Position numbers and translations under genes: made by a program
The notes under the pieces: model-generated
The model's database searches: none
The model's input: only the letters and a program-made list of their open reading frames with translations
Told to the model about the DNA's origin: nothing
NCBI GenBank assembly: GCA_964524515.1
Contig: CAZGEA010000005.1
Coordinates: forward strand, 1-64,000
Source of the DNA: CAZGEA01 sp964524515
Lineage (GTDB): Bacteria > Patescibacteriota > Microgenomatia > UBA8517
DNA: 64,000 nt
Direction of reading: 5' to 3'
Part shown: piece after piece, positions 52,469-61,325 of the stretch
How the letters are laid out: the number at the start of each line of letters is the position of its first letter
Position numbering within the stretch: position 1 is the first letter of the stretch

Positions 52469-53426
52469 CGTAGCCTATGACACAGATATCAACGAAATTA
52501 AAAAATTCTGCGAGATATGTGATAAATATGGATACAAAATAATTCAGGCAATTACATTAATTGGTGAATGCAGAAAATCTCGTGTTTTCATGGACAATCA
52601 TCAAATCAAAAGATCAAGTTTTAAAAAATTTCAAGAAAATCAAGAAGTCTTAGATTTTTTACGGTCTAGAAATGACTTAATTGCAGTTCATGGACTTTGG
52701 CATACACACGAACCTACAGTTCCAGAAATTAAAACAGCCAAAAAAATTTTACAAAATCTTGATCTTTATCCAACACATTTTGCTCCTCCATTTAATGAGG
52801 GTAACTATGGCGATGAAGTGGCAGGTCTTGAAGTAATTAATCTTTCTCAAGAAAAAGGACACAGGCTTGAAGATTATCTTAAAAAAGGTGATCCGCAATC
52901 TCCAACTGTGTATTTACATTCCTGGAGATTTAACAACATAAACTACACATTTGAAATGCTTGAAAATTGTTTAAACAGACTTTCACCAAAAATCAAAAAA
53001 CTATCTTCTGATCCTGTTAGTGCTCCAAGAATCTGGTACAACGACTGGATAAAAGAAAACGCAGTAGGAAAAATACTAGATATTGGTAAATCAAACCATT
53101 GGGACTACGGTTTTGCAACAATTGATATAAATGCAAATTTAAATCCAACCTATGTTGGTGATGTACAAAAAATGGACTTTCCTAATGAATCATTTGATAC
53201 AGTTCTATGCAATGGAATGTACGAATTTGTAGACAATCCTCAAAAAATGATTGATGAGTGCTTAAGAATTACTAAAAAAGAAGGTACAACTATTTTTGGT
53301 TTTGTAGGAAGAGATTACGCTCCATACAAAAAAAATTGGAAGTTTTTTAATGGAGATGAAATCTTACCTACCCACGAAAGGATAGATTTTAGAAATAATT
53401 ATCACTTTTTAGTATGCAAAAAATAA
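52440..53426 (+). CDS. polysaccharide-deacetylase-like domain fused to SAM methyltransferase domain
   Basis: 328 residues. The N-terminal part (about 1-180) resembles DUF2334/NodB-type deacetylases, with the metal-binding-type FLIRNDDVAYD, HGLWHTHEP and THFAPPFNEGN. The C-terminal part (about 195-328) is a class I methyltransferase with ILDIGKSNHWDYGFATIDIN, VQKMDFPNESFDTVLCNGMYEFV and ECLRITKKEGTTIFGF. One chain could deacetylate and methylate the same glycan. The join has no frameshift signs. Confidence 0.75.
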   Translation: MSKFLIRNDDVAYDTDINEIKKFCEICDKYGYKIIQAITLIGECRKSRVFMDNHQIKRSSFKKFQENQEVLDFLRSRNDLIAVHGLWHTHEPTVPEIKTAKKILQNLDLYPTHFAPPFNEGNYGDEVAGLEVINLSQEKGHRLEDYLKKGDPQSPTVYLHSWRFNNINYTFEMLENCLNRLSPKIKKLSSDPVSAPRIWYNDWIKENAVGKILDIGKSNHWDYGFATIDINANLNPTYVGDVQKMDFPNESFDTVLCNGMYEFVDNPQKMIDECLRITKKEGTTIFGFVGRDYAPYKKNWKFFNGDEILPTHERIDFRNNYHFLVCKK

Positions 53427-54028
53427 TTGTTTACACAGCTATAACAGCTGAAAAAGATAAATTAAGAGATGATATTAAAGTTTTTAAAAACGAAGACTTT
53501 AATAAATTTACAAATCCTGTAATGAATGCAAAAATCTTCAAAGTACTTCCACACAAATTCATCAGTTGCGACATAAGTATTTGGATAGACGGAAATATAT
53601 TTTTAAATGTACCACCAGAAAAATTAGTCGAAGAGTGGCTTGGCAATTCAGATATTGCCTTAATGGAACACTATCGCAAAAAAGATATTTACTGGGAAGC
53701 AAAAATGATTAAAGCAACATTCAAAAGAAGAACTCCTTGGGTAAGCGACGATGTAGATAAACAAATAAAATTCTACGAAGAAAACAGACTTATTCCACAA
53801 AAAGAAGAAATGGCCATGGGTGGAATAATAATACGAAGACACAATCCTTTAGTAGAAAACTTCAACGAAGCATGGTGGGCAGAAATCTGTAAATGGAGCC
53901 AACGCGACCAAATAAGCTTACCAGTTATTATAAAAAAGACTAAAAATTTAAAAGTGAACTTAGTTAAAGGCAGTATTAAAAATCATCCATATTTAACTTA
54001 TTTAAATCATAATCATTTCAACACCTAA
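53414..54028 (+). CDS. DUF616 (TOD1/MUCI70-like) glycosyltransferase
   Basis: 204 residues. Marks: KIIVYTAITAEKD at the start, KVLPHKFISCDISIWIDGNIFL with the D-x-D-like WIDGN, ALMEHYRKKDIYWEA, MAMGGIIIRRHNP and WSQRDQISLPVI. DUF616 proteins are GT-A-like transferases. It overlaps the preceding fusion gene by 13 bp. Confidence 0.8.
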   Translation: MQKIIVYTAITAEKDKLRDDIKVFKNEDFNKFTNPVMNAKIFKVLPHKFISCDISIWIDGNIFLNVPPEKLVEEWLGNSDIALMEHYRKKDIYWEAKMIKATFKRRTPWVSDDVDKQIKFYEENRLIPQKEEMAMGGIIIRRHNPLVENFNEAWWAEICKWSQRDQISLPVIIKKTKNLKVNLVKGSIKNHPYLTYLNHNHFNT

Positions 54029-54074
54029 AATGTTTGTAGTTTCCAAAAATTAATGTTAGAGTTATTCTATAAAT

Positions 54075-54629
54075 ATGGGTCTTTTTGATGGTCTTCAAAA
54101 AAATTTTGATAAATACAAAACTTACGGCAGTTATCACTGGCAATGGTATGGGAAAAAATTAACCTATACAAGACATGTTGATTATCTCAAAAGATTTGTT
54201 AAGGAAAAAAATTCAGTCGTTATCGGCGCTGGTGATGGTTTAATACCTGCCAAATTAGGAATTAGAGGAGTCGATACAAATCCATACGCAATCAAACTTG
54301 CAGCTCGCCATAAAATTAATATCGATCTAGCAAAACGAGGCACACTTCCCTACAAAAAGGAAGAATTTGATTCAGCAGTTATATCAGATTCAATGCAAAA
54401 CTTTAAAAATCTACGAAGCGCATTACAAGAAACTAGACGTATTATAAAAAATTACCTATATGTTAGTCTTCCTTCAAAACAAAAAATAAAGGAACCAGGA
54501 ACATTCCATTCATGGGAAGATCCCAACAAATTAGTTAAAGATGTCGAAAAAAACGGGTTCAAACTAGTAGAAGGCCCAATCTTAAAAGTTGACAGAAGAA
54601 GATATTATTTTAAATTTCAAAAAGCCTAA
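54075..54629 (+). CDS. SAM-dependent methyltransferase
   Basis: 184 residues, class I fold with a slightly degenerate motif I (SVVIGAGDGLIPAKLGIRGVDTNPYAIKL), then KEEFDSAVISDSMQNF and ALQETRRIIKNYLYVSLP. Probably modifies a sugar in the glycan made by the cluster. It is separated from its neighbours by 46 bp and 35 bp, wider than most gaps here. Confidence 0.72.
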   Translation: MGLFDGLQKNFDKYKTYGSYHWQWYGKKLTYTRHVDYLKRFVKEKNSVVIGAGDGLIPAKLGIRGVDTNPYAIKLAARHKINIDLAKRGTLPYKKEEFDSAVISDSMQNFKNLRSALQETRRIIKNYLYVSLPSKQKIKEPGTFHSWEDPNKLVKDVEKNGFKLVEGPILKVDRRRYYFKFQKA

Positions 54630-54631
54630 AA

Positions 54632-54654
54632 GGGCGCCTGCGCCTCCCCTGCCT
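54632..54654. other. short GC-rich patch between genes
   Basis: About 23 bases of almost pure G/C, containing a GGCGC/GCGCC inverted repeat with a tiny loop, directly after a methyltransferase stop codon. It contrasts strongly with the AT-rich surroundings. There is no T run, so it is not a standard terminator. It may be a junction scar or small repeat. Confidence 0.4.
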
Positions 54655-54664
54655 CAAAATTAAT

Positions 54665-55345
54665 ATGAACGAAATAACCATCATTTATTATTCCTCAAAT
54701 AAAGAGAAACCTGAGTTTGAAGAAAAAATAAGAAAAAACATTCTAGAAGTTTCCGGTGGCATTCCAATAATAAGTGTCACACAAAAACCAATCGACTTTG
54801 GAAAAAATATTGTTGTCGGAGATGTTGGCACATCAGGATTTAACATGTTCCGGCAAGTCCAAATTGCATGCCGTGAGGCCAATACTCGCTTTGTTTTATC
54901 TGCGGAAGCAGATTGTCTTTATCCGCCTGACTATTTCACATTCATTCCTGAAAAAGATGACATTTGTTACAGAAATAAAAATTTATATGTAATGCCACAA
55001 CACCGACCATATTTTTGGAAAAAAGAAGAAGGAGCAACTCATGCCCAAATCGTCGGTCGTGAATTCTACTTAAAAACACTCGATAAACTTTTTGCAGGTG
55101 CACCCGATTGGTCTACAGAGGAAAGAAATTTCCCTAAAGAACGCAGTCGAAAAAAACAAGAAGACGTGTTCTGGTATGATCAAATTGAATTTTATGAATC
55201 GACAAATGCAGTTGTCCAAATTAAAACTTCCCAAAGCATGAGACATTACACTCATTCAGACAGAATTTCCAGAAATGAACTTCCCTATTGGGGCAAAGGA
55301 TCTGAATTTAGAAAAAAGTATTATGATATCGGATATAAGCATTGA
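54665..55345 (+). CDS. glycosyltransferase-like protein of unassigned family
   Basis: 226 residues. After an initial strand (ITIIYYSSNKEKP) come KPIDFGKNIVVGDVGTSGFNMFRQV and a GT-A-like acidic step FVLSAEADCLYPPDYFTF, where E-A-D may bind metal. The gene cut by the right edge of the window shares this layout (PIDLGKNIV and LEHDVLYHPSHFDF), so the two are paralogues. The donor and acceptor are unknown. Confidence 0.65.
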   Translation: MNEITIIYYSSNKEKPEFEEKIRKNILEVSGGIPIISVTQKPIDFGKNIVVGDVGTSGFNMFRQVQIACREANTRFVLSAEADCLYPPDYFTFIPEKDDICYRNKNLYVMPQHRPYFWKKEEGATHAQIVGREFYLKTLDKLFAGAPDWSTEERNFPKERSRKKQEDVFWYDQIEFYESTNAVVQIKTSQSMRHYTHSDRISRNELPYWGKGSEFRKKYYDIGYKH

Positions 55346-55369
55346 TTCGTCACAAACTTGTTCTTGTTT

Positions 55370-55918
55370 ATGATATTGGTTACAGGTTCCAATGGGTTTA
55401 TCGGCTCAGAAATTATTTCCTATTTTTCAAAAAAAGGTTACGATACTGTGGGTATCAATATTGATATAAGAAACAAAAATGCTCTCCGTCCACTCTTCAT
55501 AGGAGCAGATTTTGTCATTCATGCTGCCGGGAAAGTCAAAAAAGAAATACCTAATCTAGAAGATTATTATACGATAAACGTTTTGGGAACCAGAAATGTA
55601 TGCTCATTATGCATTGAAAACGGTTCAAAATTAATTCATTTAAGTTCAATTGCTTCAAGTGATGGAGCAAATAAATCAATAAAATTTTACGTTGAAAGTA
55701 AACAAGAATCACAAAAATTAGTCCAGAACTATTGCCATCTTTATGGACTAAAAGCATGCATTTTAAAACTAGGAGTAATTTATAATGAACAAAACAACAC
55801 ACACCGGCCTGGACCACGTTACCCAATTGAAAAACTGCTAGAAGACATTGAAAAAATTATTAACTCGTCAGAATTCAAAAATTTCCAGTTAATAGATTAT
55901 TCTAGTATGCGTGCGTAA
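55370..55918 (+). CDS. short NAD-dependent epimerase/dehydratase-like protein
   Basis: 182 residues from ATG 55370; an upstream TTG at 55358 is also in frame. An extended-SDR start LVTGSNGFIGSEI, FVIHAAGKV, the HLSSIAS serine strand and YVESK (the Y-x3-K pair) are visible. The C-terminal substrate domain is largely missing compared with about 310 residues in typical epimerases, so it is a truncated form or a minimal enzyme. It may supply a nucleotide sugar. Confidence 0.75.
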   Translation: MILVTGSNGFIGSEIISYFSKKGYDTVGINIDIRNKNALRPLFIGADFVIHAAGKVKKEIPNLEDYYTINVLGTRNVCSLCIENGSKLIHLSSIASSDGANKSIKFYVESKQESQKLVQNYCHLYGLKACILKLGVIYNEQNNTHRPGPRYPIEKLLEDIEKIINSSEFKNFQLIDYSSMRA

Positions 55919-55942
55919 TGAACAAATTTTTATAAATAATTT

Positions 55943-57391
55943 ATGAAAAACATTTATTTTTATATATATCCTGAAAAAAAATTTGCACCCGAATATATCA
56001 AAATGTCAGAAATCCAAATAGACAACAGTCTTCAATACTGGAACCCAAAAGACATTATAGTCGTGACAAATTTTCCTTGGGAATACCATGGCGTCAAATC
56101 AATTGTTGTCGATAGTGAACTTTATAGCGATGTTCTCTCCCATGGCACATCACTTTCAAATAAACCAAAAACTGCAATTTATCTTATCGAAAATAATCTT
56201 GTAGATGAAATTAACTGGTTTCATGATTGGGATATTTTTCAACTATCTGATCTAAATCTTGAATCTCTTGATAGAGACCTAGGTTTTGTCGAGTATAGTT
56301 ATAAACCAAAAATTCAACTCGGAAGTATTTTTTTTAAGCCAGAAGCAATCGATGTTTTTAGATTGATTGATAGTGCCATAAATAAATACAAACAAAACGA
56401 AGAAGAAACAACTAATATGCTTATTGATCAAAACTTCAACAATATCCTTGATAGATTTAAAAAACTAAATACTACTTATAACATCGGGGCAATAAACACT
56501 GATTCTGCAGCAAGCATTGCCGAAAAACCTCTAAAAATAGCACATATTCCCGCTTATAAACCAAAATATTTACATAAATCTAAAAAGATAACACCACCAA
56601 TACTTACAAAATTACTTTATGAAAAATTTGAAGAATTCCCAAATATTAAAAATTTACTTATTTATATTTCCCCGAATAAAAGCTTTAATCCTGAACACAA
56701 ATTAATGCTTGAAGCGCAAATAGAAAATTCACTTGATTATTGGGACAAAAAAGATTTAATTCTTTTTACAAATTTTGAATATGAATTCAAAGGTATAAAA
56801 GCAATTGTCGGGCCTGATTCACTAATTAACAAATCTTATGGCAAAAATAAAAGAGGAATTATTAACAGCAAAATAAACGCTATTATCTATATGATCGAAA
56901 ATAAAATTATAAATGGTCTCACTTGGTTTCATGATTTTGATTGTTTCCAACTAGCAGCACTTGACTTGCCATCAATTAAAAAAGATATTGCACTAACCTG
57001 CTACGGTCTTTATCCCAAAAACAGATTAACAAATTTAGGTAAAAATTTTAAATTTCGTATCAATTTTGGAAGTGTATTTTTTAAACCGGAAGCAATTGAT
57101 ATCTTAAAAATATTACTTGACCTAATGGATAAAGATAATTTATATGAAGAAGATGCAATGACCATATTGCTAGATGAAAATAAAAATGATCTACTGTCTC
57201 GTGTTCAAATAATGAATCAAACATACAATATTGGCATGAGATATGTAAGAAGTAATATTGCAAATTCTGAAAAACCTTTAAGGGTGGCTCATTTTCCCCC
57301 ACACGATCCAAAAATCTTGAACAAATTTAAAGCTATAATACCTGCTAAACTAACAAAAATTCTTGATGAAAAATTTACTAATATACATTAA
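55943..57391 (+). CDS. tandem two-domain transferase-like protein (copies 1 and 2 of a four-copy family)
   Basis: 482 residues made of two related units (about 1-235 and 236-482). Each unit starts (N)xxIYxxPxKxF and continues with QI(D/E)NSLxYWxxKDxI and TNFxxEx.G(V/I)K. Next come an acidic WFHDxDxFQL (DxD-like), LGSIFFKPEAIDV or FGSVFFKPEAIDI, TYNIG and AEKPLKIAHIPAYKP or SEKPLRVAHFPPHDP. Two further single-unit copies follow. The fold looks GT-A-like but the family is not recognised. A glycosyltransferase role is inferred from the context and the DxD. Confidence 0.6.
   Translation: MKNIYFYIYPEKKFAPEYIKMSEIQIDNSLQYWNPKDIIVVTNFPWEYHGVKSIVVDSELYSDVLSHGTSLSNKPKTAIYLIENNLVDEINWFHDWDIFQLSDLNLESLDRDLGFVEYSYKPKIQLGSIFFKPEAIDVFRLIDSAINKYKQNEEETTNMLIDQNFNNILDRFKKLNTTYNIGAINTDSAASIAEKPLKIAHIPAYKPKYLHKSKKITPPILTKLLYEKFEEFPNIKNLLIYISPNKSFNPEHKLMLEAQIENSLDYWDKKDLILFTNFEYEFKGIKAIVGPDSLINKSYGKNKRGIINSKINAIIYMIENKIINGLTWFHDFDCFQLAALDLPSIKKDIALTCYGLYPKNRLTNLGKNFKFRINFGSVFFKPEAIDILKILLDLMDKDNLYEEDAMTILLDENKNDLLSRVQIMNQTYNIGMRYVRSNIANSEKPLRVAHFPPHDPKILNKFKAIIPAKLTKILDEKFTNIH
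56922..56949 (+). repeat. 28-bp direct repeat shared with 57637-57664
   Basis: The 28 bases encoding TWFHDFDCFQ-type residues are identical to 57637-57664 in the following gene. Identity at DNA level indicates recent duplication or gene conversion between neighbouring copies. Confidence 0.8.
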
Positions 57392-58073
57392 TCCAAAAAA
57401 GGATTTTGACGATATAGAAAGACGAGTTGAAACTGCTCTCGTTAAAATACAAATAGAAAATTCTCTTCTATATTGGAAACCAGAGGATATTTTATTGGTT
57501 ACAAATTTTAGATATAAACACAGTGGAATTAATTCAATTGAAGTTCCTGATAACTTATATTGCGATTTTGATTCCCGCACCAGTAAAATTCCAGTAATTA
57601 TATATTTGTTAGAAAATAAAATTCTAAAAGATGATGCTTGGTTTCATGATTTTGATTGTTTCCAGAATAACAATTTTGAAATAACTTTAAAAAAAGATCT
57701 AGGTCTTACTGATTATGGATGGAGTCAAAAATTCAATACTGGAAGTTTTTTCTTTAAAACCACATCATTGGATATTTTCAAAAATATGTGGGAAATTTGT
57801 CAACAAAAAAAAGCAAATGAAGAGCCAATTGTTTGGGAAATGTACAAAAACAATTCAACAAACATAAGAGAAAGATCAGAAAGATTAAACATTACCTACA
57901 ATTTAGGGAAAAGATACACTCAAATAACAATACCTATGGCAGAAAAACCAATTAAAGTAGTACACTTTCATCCATATTGGCGACCCGATAGACTCGAGAG
58001 GTTTAAAAACCTGTTTTTATCTGAAAAATTAACCAAACTGTTGGATGAAAAAAACCCAAGAAAGCGAACATGA
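57366..58073 (+). CDS. transferase-like protein, single unit (copy 3)
   Basis: 235 residues from ATG 57366, overlapping the end of the two-unit gene by 26 bp. Same landmarks as the units before it: NLLIYINPKKDF, QIENSLLYWKPEDILLVTNF, WFHDFDCFQ, FNTGSFFFKTTSLDI, TYNLG, and AEKPIKVVHFHPYW. Closest to unit 2 of the preceding gene by shared DNA. It overlaps copy 4 by 4 bp. Confidence 0.6.
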   Translation: MKNLLIYINPKKDFDDIERRVETALVKIQIENSLLYWKPEDILLVTNFRYKHSGINSIEVPDNLYCDFDSRTSKIPVIIYLLENKILKDDAWFHDFDCFQNNNFEITLKKDLGLTDYGWSQKFNTGSFFFKTTSLDIFKNMWEICQQKKANEEPIVWEMYKNNSTNIRERSERLNITYNLGKRYTQITIPMAEKPIKVVHFHPYWRPDRLERFKNLFLSEKLTKLLDEKNPRKRT

Positions 58074-58816
58074 AAAACTTATTAATTTATGTAAATCCAC
58101 AAGGATTTGATTTGGAATCAGAAAAACTAGCTAAAATACAAATTGAAAATAGTTTGGAGATTGGGTGGAAACCAAACGATATTATATTAGTTACTAATTT
58201 TCCATATGAGTATATGAGTGTTAAAGCAAAAGAAATCGAAGGTGGATATTGCGATTTTCAAAAAGAGGCAAGTAAAATAACCACACTAGTTCACTTGTTT
58301 GATAAAGGATTAATCGACGAAAAACAACTGTATTGGCTTCATGATTTGGATGCATATCAACTTGAAGAAATTAAACAAGAGGAGCTTGGAATTGATGATT
58401 ACGATGCTGGATTTTGTGACTATACGAGAATTTCTAGAATTCAAATGGGAACATTCTTTTTTTGGAAAAGATCAGAGGATATATTTCGTGCAATTGTTGA
58501 TAAAATGACTGCTTCTAACGAATATGGAGCGATAGTAAACGATGAAGATGCGATAAATAAAATGATTCAAAATAATGAAAATGACATTAGTAAGCGAATC
58601 AAAATACTTGACGGTCGATATGATTTTGGGATGAGAAGAATTGATTACTGCTATCAAAAAATTACTAAACCTATTAAAATTTTACACTTTCACCCATATC
58701 ACCCTAGAAATGGTGTGAATAATTTAAAAAGTGCAATGCATGGGATAAATAGTATTAAAATGCCACTAATGAATGAGAGATTAATTAATATTTTTAACAA
58801 ACATGGATATACCTGA
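58070..58816 (+). CDS. transferase-like protein, single unit (copy 4)
   Basis: 248 residues with NLLIYVNPQGFDLE, QIENSLEIGWKPNDIILVTNFPYEY, WLHDLDAYQLEE (DxD region), QMGTFFFWKRSEDIF, and TKPILHFHPYHP-type end (KPIKILHFHPYHP). Same family as the two preceding genes but more diverged, so an older copy. The stop lies 14 bp inside the next gene. Confidence 0.6.
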   Translation: MKNLLIYVNPQGFDLESEKLAKIQIENSLEIGWKPNDIILVTNFPYEYMSVKAKEIEGGYCDFQKEASKITTLVHLFDKGLIDEKQLYWLHDLDAYQLEEIKQEELGIDDYDAGFCDYTRISRIQMGTFFFWKRSEDIFRAIVDKMTASNEYGAIVNDEDAINKMIQNNENDISKRIKILDGRYDFGMRRIDYCYQKITKPIKILHFHPYHPRNGVNNLKSAMHGINSIKMPLMNERLINIFNKHGYT

Positions 58817-59390
58817 AGCAATACGCGATTTACAGAATCTTGAAATAACCAACTATAGAAGAGTTTGGAGACCGTTTATGGAAAAATATAATTGTCAGGT
58901 TATAGGTGAACTTGGGGTTTTTCAAGGTGCTAATTTTGATTTAATGATTGACCATAATCCTCAAGTTGCTATTGCCATTGATTCCTGGAGAGACGATGGA
59001 GAGATTTCTCGAAATGATATGGGTTATACCCAAGAAGAATTAAACAACCAGTACAGAGATTTTGCATTTCGTATGGCCAATAAGCCGTTTGTAAAAATTT
59101 ATAGAGAGCATACATACGATGCGTTTGTTCACTTTCCTGACAATTATTTTGACTTAGCTTATGTCGATGCAGACCATAGCTATGATGGATGCTTAAAGGA
59201 TGTTGAATGTTGGTATCCAAAAATTAAGCCTGGAAAATTTTTTGTAGGTGATGATTACAGAAGCGCACGCGCCTCAAAAACAGGTGTTAAATTTGGAGTA
59301 ATTGAGGCAGTTAATAAATTTGCGAAAGAAAATAATCTAGAAGTATATGAACTTCCCCGATACGGTTGGGCCATAATTAAACCGTTATAG
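58803..59390 (+). CDS. Methyltransf_24-like SAM methyltransferase, subfamily A (copy 1)
   Basis: 195 residues. Landmarks: RRVWRPFMEKYNCQ, motif I IGELGVFQGANFDLMI, AIDSW (end of beta 2), FPDNYFDLAYVDADHSYDGCLKDV and GKFFVGDDYRS. The DADH and GDDY acidic sites match the metal- or SAM-binding features of CmcI/Methyltransf_24-like O-methyltransferases. About 60 percent alike by eye to the copy at 60072. Probably methylates a sugar in the surface glycan. Confidence 0.82.
   Translation: MDIPEAIRDLQNLEITNYRRVWRPFMEKYNCQVIGELGVFQGANFDLMIDHNPQVAIAIDSWRDDGEISRNDMGYTQEELNNQYRDFAFRMANKPFVKIYREHTYDAFVHFPDNYFDLAYVDADHSYDGCLKDVECWYPKIKPGKFFVGDDYRSARASKTGVKFGVIEAVNKFAKENNLEVYELPRYGWAIIKPL
58866..58891 (+). 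repeat. 26-bp direct repeat shared with 59539-59564
   Basis: The bases encoding WRPFMEKY are identical over 26 bp between subfamily A copies 1 and 2, which points to recent duplication or conversion. Confidence 0.8.
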
Positions 59391-59475
59391 AAACTTATTG
59401 CCAGAAAGTAGAGTTAAACTTACCCAGGAGGCCTTCTAGACAATCAATTATTGAATGGTAAACTGCAATATATTT

Positions 59476-60066
59476 ATGTCGTTTCCAGAACCTATTATTG
59501 ACCTTCAAAACATCAAACTAATTAGAGGAAAGCGATACTGGAGACCGTTTATGGAAAAATATAACTGTCAAGTTATATGTGAAGTAGGAGTTTTTGCAGG
59601 TAGAAATTTTGGAAGAATGATTGAGCACAAACCAAAAATTGCTATTGGTGTAGATATTTGGAAGAATGATGAAATTTATGAACACAATGACTCTAAATTA
59701 CCCCAAGAATCTTTGGACAAGTTGTATTCCGATTTAATCAAAAGATTTGCTGACAAGCCATATGTAAAATTAATAAGAGAATACTCAAGTCTGGCAGCTG
59801 CGCATTTTCCGGATGAATATTTTGATTTAATTTATATTGACGGGGATCACACATATCAAGGAACAATGGATGATTTAATGGCTTGGTATCCAAAACTAAA
59901 GAAGGGTAAATTTTTCACAGGAGACGATTATAATCGCACTGTATACCCTGTTGAAGTTGCATATGACGTAAAAGGAGCAGTAAATGATTTTTGCAGTAAA
60001 ATTAATCTTGATTTTTATGAAATTCCTGGTAACGAATGGGCAACTGGATGGGCAGCTATTAAATAG
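59476..60066 (+). CDS. Methyltransf_24-like SAM methyltransferase, subfamily A (copy 2)
   Basis: 196 residues from ATG 59476. An earlier in-frame ATG at 59455 is rejected because MSFPEPIIDLQN aligns with MDIPEAIRDLQN of copy 1. Landmarks: RYWRPFMEKYNCQ, CEVGVFAGRNFGRMI, FPDEYFDLIYIDGDHTYQGTMDDL and GKFFTGDDYNR. The 85-bp gap before it contains an isolated AGGAGG too far from the start to act as a ribosome binding site, perhaps left from rearrangement. Confidence 0.82.
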   Translation: MSFPEPIIDLQNIKLIRGKRYWRPFMEKYNCQVICEVGVFAGRNFGRMIEHKPKIAIGVDIWKNDEIYEHNDSKLPQESLDKLYSDLIKRFADKPYVKLIREYSSLAAAHFPDEYFDLIYIDGDHTYQGTMDDLMAWYPKLKKGKFFTGDDYNRTVYPVEVAYDVKGAVNDFCSKINLDFYEIPGNEWATGWAAIK

Positions 60067-60071
60067 ATATT

Positions 60072-60665
60072 ATGGATAAACCTGACGTAATTACTGATTT
60101 AGAGAATTTAAAAATCCATAAAACTTACAGGCATAGACGTATATGGAAGCCCTTTATGGAAAAATATAATATTCAAAAAATATGTGAGTTGGGTGTTTTT
60201 GAAGGCAAGAATTTTGAATTAATGATAGAGCATTCTCCAGAAATTGCAGTTGCTGTTGATGCATGGAGAAATGATGGAGTGGTTTCTCGAAATGACTCTG
60301 GATATTCTCAAGAAAAGCTTGACGAGATGTATCAAAAATTTGCACTGAAGATGCTTGATAAGCCATTTGTCAAAATATTTCGCGATTATACCTTTAATGT
60401 TGCTCCCCTTTTTCCTGATAATTATTTTGACCTAATCTATGTTGATGCAGATCATAGTTATGATGGATGTCTAACCGATTTAAAAGACTGGTATCCAAAA
60501 TTAAAAGATGGTGGTTTTTTAGCTGGAGATGACTACAGAAATTTACTTGCACCCAATACTTTATCTAAAATTCAAGTTGTTAAAGCAGTTAGAAAATTTT
60601 GCCAAATTAACAATCTTGAAGTTTATCCACTTCCCGACTACGCATGGGCAATTATTAAAAAATGA
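60072..60665 (+). CDS. Methyltransf_24-like SAM methyltransferase, subfamily A (copy 3)
   Basis: 197 residues. Landmarks: RRIWKPFMEKYNIQ, CELGVFEGKNFELMI, VDAWRNDGVVSRNDSGYSQE (close to copy 1), FPDNYFDLIYVDADHSYDGCLTDL and GGFLAGDDYRN. It lies 5 bp after copy 2 and overlaps the first subfamily B gene by 4 bp. Confidence 0.82.
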   Translation: MDKPDVITDLENLKIHKTYRHRRIWKPFMEKYNIQKICELGVFEGKNFELMIEHSPEIAVAVDAWRNDGVVSRNDSGYSQEKLDEMYQKFALKMLDKPFVKIFRDYTFNVAPLFPDNYFDLIYVDADHSYDGCLTDLKDWYPKLKDGGFLAGDDYRNLLAPNTLSKIQVVKAVRKFCQINNLEVYPLPDYAWAIIKK

Positions 60666-61303
60666 AAATAAAAGATGCGTTAAATCACAAAGACAATCCT
60701 TTTTGGATTCCAGATGTAAACAGAGACGATATGGCCGAATTTTTTGTCGAAATGGGATACAAGGTTGGGGCTGAAATTGGAGTGTCATGGGGGCAAAATA
60801 TAGTTAATTATTGCAAGGCAGGTTTGAAAATTTACGGAATCGATCCGTGGCAAAATTCAAATGACAACATTTATCGAAAGATAATAAGTATCCCAGGAGA
60901 GCATGCGCGAACTATTGAAGATGTGTACAAATATGCAATAGAGAGGACTTCCCCATTTCCCAATTGCTCTTTAATTCGCAAAACTTCAATGGAAGCATTG
61001 GATGATTTTCCAGACAGAAGTCTGGATTTTGTATATATTGATGCTAATCATGGATTTGGATATATTGCAATGGATTTGGCTAAATGGTCACAAAAAGTTA
61101 AAAGGGGTGGCATCATTGCAGGACATGACTACTATTCCACTCAAAGAGCCCGTTCACTGCGTCATGTAGGAAACGTAGTAGACGCATTTGCCAAAAGCTA
61201 CGACTTCGACCATTGGTACGTACTAGGCCGTAAAAATGAAGATAGAGAGCCAAATGAAAAATTTGATCGAGAACTAAGTTTCATGCTGATTAAGCATTGG
61301 TAA
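60662..61303 (+). CDS. Methyltransf_24-like SAM methyltransferase, subfamily B (copy 1)
   Basis: 213 residues. Landmarks: PFWIPDVNRDDMAEFFVEMGYKVGAEIGVSWGQN, YGIDPWQNS, KTSMEALDDFPDRSLDFVYIDANHGFGYIAMDL and VKRGGIIAGHDYYS. The second acidic site is GHDY rather than the GDDY of subfamily A. It probably methylates a different position or sugar. Confidence 0.82.
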   Translation: MKIKDALNHKDNPFWIPDVNRDDMAEFFVEMGYKVGAEIGVSWGQNIVNYCKAGLKIYGIDPWQNSNDNIYRKIISIPGEHARTIEDVYKYAIERTSPFPNCSLIRKTSMEALDDFPDRSLDFVYIDANHGFGYIAMDLAKWSQKVKRGGIIAGHDYYSTQRARSLRHVGNVVDAFAKSYDFDHWYVLGRKNEDREPNEKFDRELSFMLIKHW

Positions 61304-61325
61304 AATGTTTATAAAACACTGATAA

